DNA of 7,867 bases. It comes from Pseudanabaena sp. CAN_BIN31 (lineage in GTDB: Bacteria; Cyanobacteriota; Cyanobacteriia; Pseudanabaenales; Pseudanabaenaceae). The stretch lies in NCBI GenBank assembly GCA_026785865.1, contig JAJAZG010000275.1:1-7867 (forward strand), read 5' to 3'. Both the position numbers and the translations under genes were made by a program. Below are positions 1-6,278 of this stretch, one piece after another (position 1 is the first letter of the stretch; each line of letters opens with the position of its first letter). Below the pieces are notes generated by a model. It made no database searches and was not told where the DNA came from. It worked only from the letters and a program-made list of their open reading frames with translations.

Positions 1-106
1 AAAAACCCACAAAATTATTATTAAATAAATTATTCTTATTTATTAACCAACCCAAAAAAACACCCAAACCCCCCAAACCGCCGGGCGCCCCCGGGGGGGG
101 GCCCCC
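1..106. other. Low-complexity contig-end sequence, probably artefactual
   Basis: The first ~75 bases are made almost only of A, T and C runs. They are followed by a block of nearly pure G and C at 78-106 that folds back on itself. This composition does not fit the flanking DNA, and no reading frame or recognisable signal is present. Ordinary sequence resumes near 105-110. The simplest reading is a degraded assembly end; a real GC-rich hairpin cannot be excluded. Confidence 0.6.
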
Positions 107-141
107 ACAGCTTTTTGGATTTTGTTTTTTATTGCACAATA

Positions 142-1254
142 TTAAATCTTTTGAAATAAGCAACTATCTATCGATAGTCCAGGACCAAAGCCCAGCGCAA
201 TCCCATTTTCAACGGGAACGCCCAATCCTGCTTGATGCTTGGCTAATATCTCTTTAAGGATAAATAGAACTGTTGGTGAACTCATATTGCCATAACGCCG
301 CAAAATGTCATAGGAGTCAGCCACCATGCGATCGCTTAATTCAAAACCTGATTGAACTTTTTCGATAATTTTTCTTCCCCCTGGGTGAATCGCCCAAAAG
401 TCGAGATCATTCTGAGTGAGATGATGTTTGTCTAAGAAAGTTTGTAAATAATTGGGCAAATAACTTGCTACTGTATCAGGCACTTTCGGTGATAAATTCA
501 TCAGAAAACCAGTGTCACCGATTGTCCAATTCATTAGCTCTTGAGTATCTTCAATCAAGAGACTACATCCATCGGTATAAGCAAGTTTTCCTTCTGCTTC
601 AGAAAATGGATGTGAAGTAAGAATTACGGCAGCAGCTCCATCCGAAAAAATAGCATTGATAATTGTATTCTCTAGGGTGTCAGCGATTTGGAAATGCAAT
701 GAACATAACTCAACGCAAACTAAGAGAACTTTGGCTTGCCGATCGCTCTGACAAATAGCGTGAGCCGATTGGAGTCCATTAAAAGCCGCATTGCAACCCA
801 TAAATCCAATCATCGTACGGGCGATCGCTGTCGAAAGCCCTAAATGCGCGATTAACTGGATATCGACTCCTGGAGCCGAAAATCCTGTACAACTGACGAC
901 AATTAAATGAGTAATATCTTGGGCGGTAAGAGATGCTTCGGCGATCGCTTGTTGCGCTGCTTGCAAAGCTAGTTTAGGGGCATAGGTTGCATATACTTGA
1001 TTTCGCCTAAACGTGCTTGGTGTTGGCGTGAGTTCCCAATTAGGCGGATATAGTTCAAAATTTTGTAGGTCGCCGCCATAGTCGGGAATACAGCTATAGC
1101 GATAATCGATGCCTGAGTTTGCATAAATTGAGGGGATTCTTTTTCTAATAGAAGTTGATAGACTTTCAGTCTTTAACATAAAGTCTGCTGCTTCAGACTG
1201 AGTGAGTTTGTAGGGTGGATTAGCTGTAGCGATCGCTTCTAAAACTGTATACAT
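142..1254 (-). CDS. Type III polyketide synthase (chalcone/stilbene synthase family)
   Basis: This is a 370-residue homodimer-type ketosynthase that should condense a CoA-linked starter with malonyl-CoA units on one active-site cysteine, without an acyl carrier protein. The family's catalytic triad is visible: Cys154 in FMGCNAAFNG, His290 in WAIHPGGRK and Asn323 in GNMSSPT. The conserved loop GFGPG lies at 355-359, and SCTGFSAPG at 121-129 matches the N-terminal thiolase half. Length is normal for a bacterial member, so the gene looks intact. The start is an ATG whose first residues (MYTVLEAIATANPP) match the usual family N-terminus; no good ribosome binding site precedes it. It is divergent from tlyA with 74 bases between them. 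Any downstream partner (methyltransferase, oxidase) would lie left of position 1 and cannot be seen. The product (resorcinol, pyrone, chromone or other) cannot be predicted from these residues alone. Confidence 0.93.
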   Translation of the reverse strand: MYTVLEAIATANPPYKLTQSEAADFMLKTESLSTSIRKRIPSIYANSGIDYRYSCIPDYGGDLQNFELYPPNWELTPTPSTFRRNQVYATYAPKLALQAAQQAIAEASLTAQDITHLIVVSCTGFSAPGVDIQLIAHLGLSTAIARTMIGFMGCNAAFNGLQSAHAICQSDRQAKVLLVCVELCSLHFQIADTLENTIINAIFSDGAAAVILTSHPFSEAEGKLAYTDGCSLLIEDTQELMNWTIGDTGFLMNLSPKVPDTVASYLPNYLQTFLDKHHLTQNDLDFWAIHPGGRKIIEKVQSGFELSDRMVADSYDILRRYGNMSSPTVLFILKEILAKHQAGLGVPVENGIALGFGPGLSIDSCLFQKI

Positions 1255-1328
1255 CAGGTTAAACTGCTTACGTCAGAGGTATACTATATGATACTGCCTA
1301 AATTTTTACCTGAATGTTTGGATAAAGT
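1255..1328. promoter_or_regulatory. Divergent promoter region between the PKS gene and tlyA
   Basis: This 74-base gap must hold the signals for both divergent genes. A TATACT box at 1280-1285 could be the plus-strand -10 for tlyA, and the overlapping ACTATA at 1283-1288 reads TATAGT on the minus strand for the polyketide synthase. No convincing -35 element was found for either. The overlap suggests the two promoters may compete, but this is inference. Confidence 0.35.
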
Positions 1329-2126
1329 TTGAAAAAGCGTTTAGATGTTTTGTTAGTTGACTTAGAGCTTGCCCCATCGCGGGAGCAAGCGCAAAAATTT
1401 ATTCGCGCGGGCTGGGTACAGGTCAATCAATATGTGATTGATAAGGTTGGCACGACAGTCAACGAGGATGCGGTGATTTTGGTAAAGCAACAATCGCCTT
1501 TTGTGTCGCGTGGTGGTGAAAAGTTGGCAGGAGCCTTGGCTAAGTTTGGGATGAACTTAAGCGATCGCACTTGTTTTGATGGTGGCATCTCCACAGGCGG
1601 CTTTACTGACTGTATGCTCAAGCAGGGCGCGGCAAAGGTTTACGGTGTTGATGTGGGTTATGGGCAGGTAGCTTGGTCAATTCGCAGCGACGAACGGGTG
1701 GTTTTGCGCGAACGCACTAATTTAAGACATATCACGCCCGAAGATTTGTATGCGCCCGAAGATATTGTTCCTGACTTTGCGGTGTTGGATTTATCGTTTA
1801 TTTCCTTAACAAAGATTTTACATTCGCTCTGGAATTTATTGCGATCGCCGCGTGAGACTTTACTGTTAGTGAAGCCACAATTTGAAGCTGGTAAGGGGCA
1901 AGTGGGCAGAAATGGGATTGTGCGCGAACCAAAAGTTAGGGCGGAGACGATCGCGCAAGTTTTAGCATCTGCTCAAGATTTTGGTTGGCAGTTTCAAGGT
2001 TTAACGCCTTCACCAATTCAAGGAAGGACTGGTAATTATGAGTATTGGTTATGGCTTAGCGAAAAACCTTCAGCAATAATTGCACCTAGTTTTGAGGAGA
2101 TTCTAGCGATCTCAACTCCTGAATAG
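1329..2126 (+). CDS. tlyA: TlyA family rRNA (cytidine-2'-O)-methyltransferase
   Basis: This 265-residue protein has an N-terminal S4 RNA-binding domain (about 1-60, beginning KKRLDVLLVD) followed by an FtsJ/RrmJ-like SAM-dependent methyltransferase domain. Visible landmarks are SRGGEKLAGAL at 60-70, the SAM-binding glycine loop DGGISTGGFTD at 84-94, GVDVGYGQVAW at 106-116, LDLSFISL at 153-160 and VKPQFEAGKGQVG at 181-193. Known TlyA proteins 2'-O-methylate cytidines in 16S and 23S rRNA, and some are also described as haemolysins. The start must be the TTG at 1329: a stop codon (TAA, 1323-1325) lies in frame two codons upstream, and the S4 domain begins at once. The ribosome binding site is weak. 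Length is typical for the family. It ends in a strong hairpin terminator. Confidence 0.93.
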   Translation: MKKRLDVLLVDLELAPSREQAQKFIRAGWVQVNQYVIDKVGTTVNEDAVILVKQQSPFVSRGGEKLAGALAKFGMNLSDRTCFDGGISTGGFTDCMLKQGAAKVYGVDVGYGQVAWSIRSDERVVLRERTNLRHITPEDLYAPEDIVPDFAVLDLSFISLTKILHSLWNLLRSPRETLLLVKPQFEAGKGQVGRNGIVREPKVRAETIAQVLASAQDFGWQFQGLTPSPIQGRTGNYEYWLWLSEKPSAIIAPSFEEILAISTPE

Positions 2127-2128
2127 AT

Positions 2129-2164
2129 CTGTGGCTAACGCTGCGCGTTAGCCACAGCTTTTTT
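2129..2164 (+). terminator. Rho-independent terminator after tlyA
   Basis: A perfect 13-base-pair stem (2129-2141 with 2145-2157, arms CTGTGGCTAACGC and GCGTTAGCCACAG) has a three-base loop and is followed after one C by six T residues. It begins two bases after the tlyA stop codon. The T-run is only on the plus-strand side, so it should act mainly on tlyA, although it also overlaps the end of the convergent DUF2358 gene. The right arm and T-run recur at 105-116. Confidence 0.85.
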
Positions 2165-2552
2165 AGGAAACAAAGTGCTGCTTAATCACATCAAATTTAG
2201 TGCATTCCCAATAATCGACATGGGAAATAATTAACTCGCGATCGCCAAAATTTTCAAGCTCTAAGTCACTCCAACCTGAAACACTAATACGCGGTTTCCA
2301 AGGTAACGGGGCATCCCAACTCATTGTCCAGCGAGTTTTGATTAGACTTTCTGTACGCGAAATGTCGTGAAGATCTAACTTGAGATTTTTAAACCAAAAG
2401 GTAATGAAGCCGATCATTTTTTGATATCGCTTGATTCCTCGAAAATTATAAACAGGATCTTTAAAATAAACATCTTCGCTATAGATGCTATAGGTTTGCG
2501 CCTCAGGAAATTTTGCATAATCCTCCTCAATGATGTCGAGAATATTAGTCAT
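2163..2552 (-). CDS. DUF2358 family protein (NTF2/SnoaL-like fold)
   Basis: This 129-residue protein matches the DUF2358 family of cyanobacteria and plant plastids, whose function is not established. Typical features are the DYAKFPEAQTYSIYSEDVYFKDP segment at 11-33, FRGIKRYQKMIGFI at 37-50, the tryptophan-rich WTMSWDAPLPWKP at 75-87 and the end SHVDYWECTKFDVIKQHF. The family is usually grouped with the NTF2-like alpha+beta barrels, several of which bind small molecules; no catalytic residues can be assigned here. Length is normal and the ATG is preceded by AAAGG about 11 bases upstream. The gene lies 56 bases downstream of the nuclease-like gene on the same strand and converges on tlyA. A broken second copy of its C-terminal part lies at 3852-3977. 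Confidence 0.85.
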   Translation of the reverse strand: MTNILDIIEEDYAKFPEAQTYSIYSEDVYFKDPVYNFRGIKRYQKMIGFITFWFKNLKLDLHDISRTESLIKTRWTMSWDAPLPWKPRISVSGWSDLELENFGDRELIISHVDYWECTKFDVIKQHFVS

Positions 2553-2608
2553 TTTGCGATCGCCTTTTAAAAATAAGTACGTTTAGCTTTGCGAAAAACA
2601 GGATAAAT

Positions 2609-3829
2609 CTAAATTTTATATCGCCAAGCGCGAATTGCAAGATCAATAAACCAGCCTAACTTATCAGTTTCTTGAGTTTGAAATTCTTGCCACCAACCTT
2701 GAGGATTTTTAGAGACTAGTTCTGGATAAAGGGCTTTAAAAACAGATTGATTATTGTAACCAAAGCTTAGTTGTGCAAAGTATCCTTTGCCATTACACCA
2801 TTTGGGCATACAGTCTCTGCCACAAATCAAGCTGTTTTTTTCAAAGCTTGCGGACAAGTTTTCTCGCTCTTTTAAACTTATGCCACGAGTCGAACTCAAT
2901 GCTACATACTGAATAGGGCTTTCAAGTTTAAACAGATTTTCGGATTCAGAAAAAATAATCTCAAATCTCTTTGGTTTTACAGGATTGCCTGTTGAGTAGT
3001 AAACATCCATAGAAGTATGTTTACTTGGAAGATGTAAAAAAAAAGACATTTGTTTGCCTGAAATACAAATCTCAGCTAGATTCTTACTGCCTTTCCTGCT
3101 ACTTGTAGCATAGAAAACACGAGTACCTAAAGAGTTGACAATTTCTTTTACTTTAGGTTGCGCTAAAAAGAGTTTTCGTAAACGCCAAAAATCATCTCTA
3201 TTCTCTTGAGGAATATTCTGTAATAAACGCGCTAAAGCAGGTGCTTCGCTATAGATTTGAGTATAGTTCGGAATAGACTCAAATTTAGATTCATCAGACA
3301 ATCCAGCTATATGATAAGGAATACAATGATTATATTTTCCTAGTCGAACAATTTTCTCTTCAACAATAAAACTAAATGTTAACAGTTGAATATTATCTTC
3401 AAACTTGCAAGCTTCTTTGTCTATAAGACTGTCTTCATGAAACGATGGCGCGACCGCAATTAATTCAATAGGCAATGAATAATTTATGTGATCATGAAAA
3501 GGTTTTTGATCAACGATTAATTTTCTATATCTAACTAATTGCCAAATGATTGAGCGATCTTCTTCATTTTTCAACTCAAGAAGAACAGCTTGATGATTAT
3601 GCTTATTACGACACAACAAATCATAACGCTGAGTTTTCAATCTAAACTGACGTTGAATTAAATCTAATTCAGGAAAAAGCTCATCAAAGTGATTTTCAAT
3701 ATATATTTCTAAATCTTCTTCAGACTGAAATCGCAAATCATTTGCAGTATAGACAATTCTAGGGATTTTGATAGAATCCCCCCCTTGTCCAAAATATTTA
3801 GGTGTTATAGATTTTTTTCGAGGAGCCAT
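2609..3829 (-). CDS. Putative PD-(D/E)XK nuclease-like protein, possibly NucS-related
   Basis: I do not recognise the 406-residue protein as a whole. Residues about 37-105 show the layout of a PD-(D/E)XK nuclease core: an acidic helix (EEDLEIYIENHFDELF), Asp70 in RYDLL, then Glu85 and Lys87 in LLELKN, and Gln97 with Tyr101 in IIWQLVRYRKL. This resembles the C-terminal domain of NucS/DUF91 nucleases and related RecB-like enzymes. The C-terminal ~200 residues contain aromatic and beta-rich segments without a motif I can name; four cysteines fall in 336-345 and nearby, too irregular to call a zinc site. The ATG at 3829 has no clear Shine-Dalgarno sequence. The gene is visibly AT-rich and contains no GCGATCGC and no CGATCG core, unlike most of the window, which suggests recent acquisition. 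DNA cleavage is an inference from the motif spacing. Confidence 0.55.
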   Translation of the reverse strand: MAPRKKSITPKYFGQGGDSIKIPRIVYTANDLRFQSEEDLEIYIENHFDELFPELDLIQRQFRLKTQRYDLLCRNKHNHQAVLLELKNEEDRSIIWQLVRYRKLIVDQKPFHDHINYSLPIELIAVAPSFHEDSLIDKEACKFEDNIQLLTFSFIVEEKIVRLGKYNHCIPYHIAGLSDESKFESIPNYTQIYSEAPALARLLQNIPQENRDDFWRLRKLFLAQPKVKEIVNSLGTRVFYATSSRKGSKNLAEICISGKQMSFFLHLPSKHTSMDVYYSTGNPVKPKRFEIIFSESENLFKLESPIQYVALSSTRGISLKERENLSASFEKNSLICGRDCMPKWCNGKGYFAQLSFGYNNQSVFKALYPELVSKNPQGWWQEFQTQETDKLGWFIDLAIRAWRYKI

Positions 3830-3851
3830 GCAAAAATTGATGATTTAAGAA

Positions 3852-3977
3852 TTTAATAATAATCCATATAGTTAGCCATTTACAGTAGTCGATAGGCAAA
3901 ATAATTAATTTGCGATCGCCAAAATTTTCAAGCTTTAAATCACTCCAACGTGAAACGCAAATTAGCGGCTTTAACCA
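3852..3977 (-). pseudogene. Truncated duplicate of the DUF2358 gene (C-terminal part only)
   Basis: The minus-strand translation here aligns with residues about 84-122 of the intact DUF2358 protein at 2163-2552. Between PLICVSRW...IDYC and PRISVSGW...VDYW, 20 of 29 positions are identical by eye. At DNA level, 3900-3956 matches 2226-2282 with five differences in 57 bases, including the same HIP1 octamer. The first two thirds of the gene are missing, no proper stop follows the homology, and the frame runs on into the start of the nuclease-like gene. A key DYW tryptophan is now cysteine. It lies in the same frame directly after the arsR stop codon. It is probably untranslated and may only supply upstream sequence for the nuclease-like gene. 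Confidence 0.75.
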
Positions 3978-3992
3978 TTTTGAGCATATCAA

Positions 3993-4319
3993 TCATGACA
4001 GAGCATCCCGCAACATCGCTAATTTTTCAGGTAAGATCCGATAGTAAATCCAAGTCCCACGCCGTTCTTTGGTTAGCAAACCCGCTTCATACAAAACCTT
4101 AAGATGGTGACTGACCGTTGGTTGCGCTAATCCTAGTGTTTCCACTAGTTCACAAGCGCACACCTCCTGACTAGGCTGAACCGCAATCAGATTTAAGATT
4201 TGCAATCGTGCAGGTTCTCCCAACACCCGAAATATCGCTGCTAAATAGTTGGCATCATCAGAGGTCAAGCGACCTTCTAATAAGGGCGGACAACAAGTAA
4301 TAGATTGATTAAACTTCAT
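3993..4319 (-). CDS. ArsR/SmtB family transcriptional regulator
   Basis: This is a small winged-helix repressor of about 108 residues (115 if the upstream ATG at 4340 is used). The recognition region is LGLAQPTVSHHLKVLYEAGLL, followed by the wing KERRGTWIYYRI. The ATG at 4319 is preferred because TAAGG lies just upstream of it, whereas the ATG at 4340 has no such signal. Family members bind metals or metalloids through cysteines and then leave their operator. Here a CxC pair (VCACEL, at the position of the ArsR ELCVCDL motif) lies beside the helix-turn-helix, the third cysteine of the classical ArsR motif is absent, and an adjacent Cys-Cys pair sits in the N-terminal tail (ITCCPP). This suggests a thiophilic ligand such as arsenite or antimonite, but the ligand is not proven. 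No arsenic-resistance or metal-transport gene is visible nearby, so its target is unknown. Confidence 0.88.
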   Translation of the reverse strand: MKFNQSITCCPPLLEGRLTSDDANYLAAIFRVLGEPARLQILNLIAVQPSQEVCACELVETLGLAQPTVSHHLKVLYEAGLLTKERRGTWIYYRILPEKLAMLRDALS

Positions 4320-4346
4320 AAACCTTATACTGACACGCATTGAAGC

Positions 4347-4366
4347 TAAAAGGCTATAGCCTTTTA
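4347..4366. repeat. 20-bp perfect palindrome between arsR and the membrane protein gene
   Basis: The sequence TAAAAGGCTATAGCCTTTTA is a perfect inverted repeat without a loop. It lies 5 bases after the stop of the minus-strand membrane protein gene and upstream of the arsR start. It could be a weak terminator for the former (A-run, GC core, T-run), an operator for the ArsR protein, or one of the dispersed palindromes common in cyanobacteria. Nothing in the window decides among these. Confidence 0.6.
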
Positions 4367-4370
4367 AGTT

Positions 4371-4874
4371 TTATCTCACTGTATATTCATCAAGAATTTC
4401 TTTTCCTCGCCGAGTCAGCGTTTCTGAGCCTTCTAGCATTAGCAAATACTGTCCACGATCTAGGCAAGTACGACAGGAAATTGAGAGGCTGCTTTTAAAA
4501 AACCAGCCGTACAAAGTACCGATCGCGCCACCAATAAAAATGCCAATTAGTCCAGATGTTGAGGCGATCGTAAATAATGCTTGATACCAATCAAGGTTGG
4601 CTAATTTTATTCTGAAGATCAAATATAGGATAATCCCCGTTGCCGTGCTAATTGCCCCTAGCCAAAACATTCCTCGCTTGGCATAACGCCATGCGGTGTG
4701 AGTGGGATTAAACAAGCCAACACTATCGGGGCTGTTGTAGCCCTTGCCGACTAGAGCGAGGTTTTCTGGCGAAATGCCATGACATTGAAGCAATCGATAT
4801 GCTTCAAATGCTGAGGATTGATCAGGTAAGACCGCAATTATGAGGCGAGAATTTTTCGAGCGCGTGTGAGTCAC
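4371..4874 (-). CDS. Two-helix membrane protein of unknown function
   Basis: I do not recognise a characterised family for this 167-residue protein. Residues about 10-50 (LIIAVLPDQSSAFEAYRLLQCHGISPENLALVG) look like a small soluble alpha/beta domain of the kind found at the N-terminus of general-stress-protein-like cyanobacterial membrane proteins. Two hydrophobic helices follow, about 69-88 and 99-126. The second is rich in small residues (GLIGIFIGGAIGTLYGW), a glycine-zipper pattern that favours tight helix packing. A short charged tail carries SCRTC at 133-137 and ends in RRGKEILDEYTVR. The start is a GTG with AGGG upstream; there is no ATG before residue 69. It probably lies in the cytoplasmic or thylakoid membrane with both soluble ends on the same side. 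It is on the same strand as arsR, separated by the palindrome. Confidence 0.75.
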   Translation of the reverse strand: MTHTRSKNSRLIIAVLPDQSSAFEAYRLLQCHGISPENLALVGKGYNSPDSVGLFNPTHTAWRYAKRGMFWLGAISTATGIILYLIFRIKLANLDWYQALFTIASTSGLIGIFIGGAIGTLYGWFFKSSLSISCRTCLDRGQYLLMLEGSETLTRRGKEILDEYTVR

Positions 4875-4990
4875 AATTGAGCCCTGCCATCGACCAAAGG
4901 TTTAAATCAAGATATAGGAATACTCCTAACTAGATTCTACAAAATTTCAGAGGATTAAAGCTATTTCTTAAGCTTAAATACCAATAGAAC

Positions 4991-5021
4991 CCCAAGAGAG
5001 TCGCGAAGCGACTCTCTTGGG
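4991..5021 (-). terminator. Hairpin after hinT (likely terminator or dispersed palindrome)
   Basis: A perfect 14-base-pair stem (CCCAAGAGAGTCGC with GCGACTCTCTTGGG) encloses a GAA loop and starts two bases beyond the hinT stop codon. The downstream side on the minus strand is only weakly T-rich (GTTCTATT), so it is a poor classical terminator, but its position and strength make an end-of-transcript role likely. The plus-strand side has only CTTT. Confidence 0.65.
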
Positions 5022-5023
5022 CT

Positions 5024-5362
5024 TTAACCTGGGGGCCAGTCAAAGGAACGCCCGCCTAAAACATGAATATGCAAATGGAAAACGCTTTGACCTGCTGACG
5101 CGCCATTGTTTGTCACTAACCGAAAATTTTCTAAACCTTCTTGGGCGGCAACTTTATTTGCGACTAGCAATAAATGTCCAAGTAGCGATTGGTCTTCGAT
5201 AGTTGCTTCCGAAAGCTTGACAATGGGCTGTTTGGGAATGACTAAAAAATGCACGGGTGCTTGCGGATTGACATCACGAAAAGCGATCGCAAGATCGTCT
5301 TCATAAATAATATTTGCAGGGATTTCGCGCTTAATGATTTTGCTGAAAATAGTTTCGCTCAT
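5024..5362 (-). CDS. hinT: HIT family hydrolase, HinT-like
   Basis: This 112-residue protein matches bacterial HinT over its full length: it begins SETIFSKIIKREIPANIIYEDD, continues with AFRDVNPQAPVHFLVIPK and ends in the histidine triad. The triad HxHxH is H96, H98 and H100 in VFHLHIHVLGG, with GQ just before it. HinT proteins are dimeric cytosolic purine nucleoside phosphoramidases that also hydrolyse aminoacyl-adenylates; the physiological substrate is not settled. The ATG at 5362 gives the standard family N-terminus, and the ribosome binding site is weak (GAGA). It follows dapF on the same strand with 45 bases between them, mostly taken up by a palindrome, so co-transcription is plausible. 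The short C-terminus FDWPPG is usual in cyanobacterial forms as I recall them. Confidence 0.92.
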   Translation of the reverse strand: MSETIFSKIIKREIPANIIYEDDLAIAFRDVNPQAPVHFLVIPKQPIVKLSEATIEDQSLLGHLLLVANKVAAQEGLENFRLVTNNGASAGQSVFHLHIHVLGGRSFDWPPG

Positions 5363-5387
5363 TTTTAAATCTCACTAATATAGTAGG

Positions 5388-5407
5388 CAAGGGGCTTAAG
5401 CCCCTTG
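5388..5407. repeat. 20-bp perfect palindrome abutting the dapF stop codon (repeat copy 1)
   Basis: CAAGGGGCTTAAGCCCCTTG is a perfect palindrome placed directly against the dapF stop codon (TTA at 5408-5410 on the plus strand). A 25-base stretch, 5387-5411, recurs at 7507-7531 inside the hsdR pseudogene with a single difference. The shared stretch includes the dapF stop codon. It could fold as a hairpin in the dapF-hinT transcript, but lacks a T-run, so it is better described as a dispersed repeat than as a terminator. Confidence 0.8.
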
Positions 5408-6253
5408 TTATGATTGATTCTGGACTGAGCCTGTAAATACTAGAGTTGCGGGACCTGTCATCAAAATGCGATCGCTTTCAGCCGACCAATGAATTTTTAG
5501 ATCGCCACCAGGTAAATTCACCGTACAGGTGCGATCGCATAGATCGTTTAAAACACCAGCTACTACGGTCGCACAAGCACCCGTTCCACAAGCCAGAGTT
5601 GCCCCTGCGCCGCGTTCCCATACCCGCATTTTCACATAGCTGCGATTGACAACTTCCACAAACTCGGTATTAGTGCGTTTAGGGAATACAGGATGATGTT
5701 CAAAAAGAACGCCGATTTCTGCTAAGGGAATACTATCGACATCATCGACAAAGATCATACAGTGAGGATTTCCCATGCTCACGGTGGTGACATGCCAAGT
5801 CTTATCGCCGACTTCGAGAGGGAAGTTAACGATTTTGCGATCGCTTTCTCCCAAAGTCGTGGGAATCTCGGCGGCGGTCAAAAATGGCTTGCCCATATCC
5901 ACTGTCACTTGTCCGTCAGCATCCATTTGCGGCACGATCAATCCCGCACCAGTCTGGATTTGATATTTGCCTTCAACAGTAGGAATATCTAAATCTTGCA
6001 TAAACTTAGCTAAACAACGAATTCCATTTCCACACATCTCTGGTTCAGAACCATCGGTATTGAAAATTCGCATCCGATGTTCGCCTTTAGGAACATTCAG
6101 CAAAAAGATCACCCCATCAGCGCCAATACCAAAATTGCGATCGCACCATTTGGCAGCTTGCTCGGAAGTGAGAATTGGTTCGGGCTGGTCACGATTATCA
6201 ATTAGAATAAAATCGTTACCTAGTCCGTGATATTTACGAAACGCGATCGCCAT
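5408..6253 (-). CDS. dapF: Diaminopimelate epimerase
   Basis: DapF interconverts LL- and meso-diaminopimelate, giving the precursor of lysine and the cross-linking residue of peptidoglycan. It needs no cofactor and uses two cysteines as acid and base. Both are visible in their conserved settings: Cys74 in PEMCGNGIRC and Cys222 in ACGTGACA. The N-terminus RKYHGLGNDFILIDNR, the FGIGADGVIF loop at 41-50, FNTDGSEPEMCGNG at 64-77, MGNPHCMIFV at 160-169 and RVWERGAGATLACGTGA at 210-226 are all typical. The 281-residue length is normal, so the gene is intact. The ATG lies inside the sequence ATGGCGATCGCG, so the start overlaps a HIP1 octamer; no Shine-Dalgarno sequence is evident. It lies upstream of hinT on the same strand and downstream of the hsdR remnant. 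Confidence 0.97.
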   Translation of the reverse strand: MAIAFRKYHGLGNDFILIDNRDQPEPILTSEQAAKWCDRNFGIGADGVIFLLNVPKGEHRMRIFNTDGSEPEMCGNGIRCLAKFMQDLDIPTVEGKYQIQTGAGLIVPQMDADGQVTVDMGKPFLTAAEIPTTLGESDRKIVNFPLEVGDKTWHVTTVSMGNPHCMIFVDDVDSIPLAEIGVLFEHHPVFPKRTNTEFVEVVNRSYVKMRVWERGAGATLACGTGACATVVAGVLNDLCDRTCTVNLPGGDLKIHWSAESDRILMTGPATLVFTGSVQNQS

Positions 6254-6278
6254 GAGTTACTGGAATATATTTTTGAAC

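Noticed and set aside
1427..1621. Minus-strand open frame inside tlyA
   Set aside because: It lies wholly within the S4 and SAM-binding coding region of tlyA and has no protein-like features of its own.
3798..3992. A real 64-residue gene between arsR and the nuclease-like gene
   Set aside because: Its sequence is a truncated and altered copy of DUF2358 that begins at a TTG right after the arsR stop and runs into the next gene's start; a pseudogene explains it better.
4320..4340. ATG at 4340 as the start of the ArsR gene
   Set aside because: It remains possible, but the ATG at 4319 has TAAGG at suitable spacing and gives the usual family length.
5017..5306. Plus-strand open frames opposite hinT
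   Set aside because: hinT on the minus strand is conserved along its length; these frames show no family features.
5446..6230. Several plus-strand open frames antisense to dapF
   Set aside because: They overlap one another in different frames, have no recognisable domains, and lie opposite a fully conserved gene; they are shadows.
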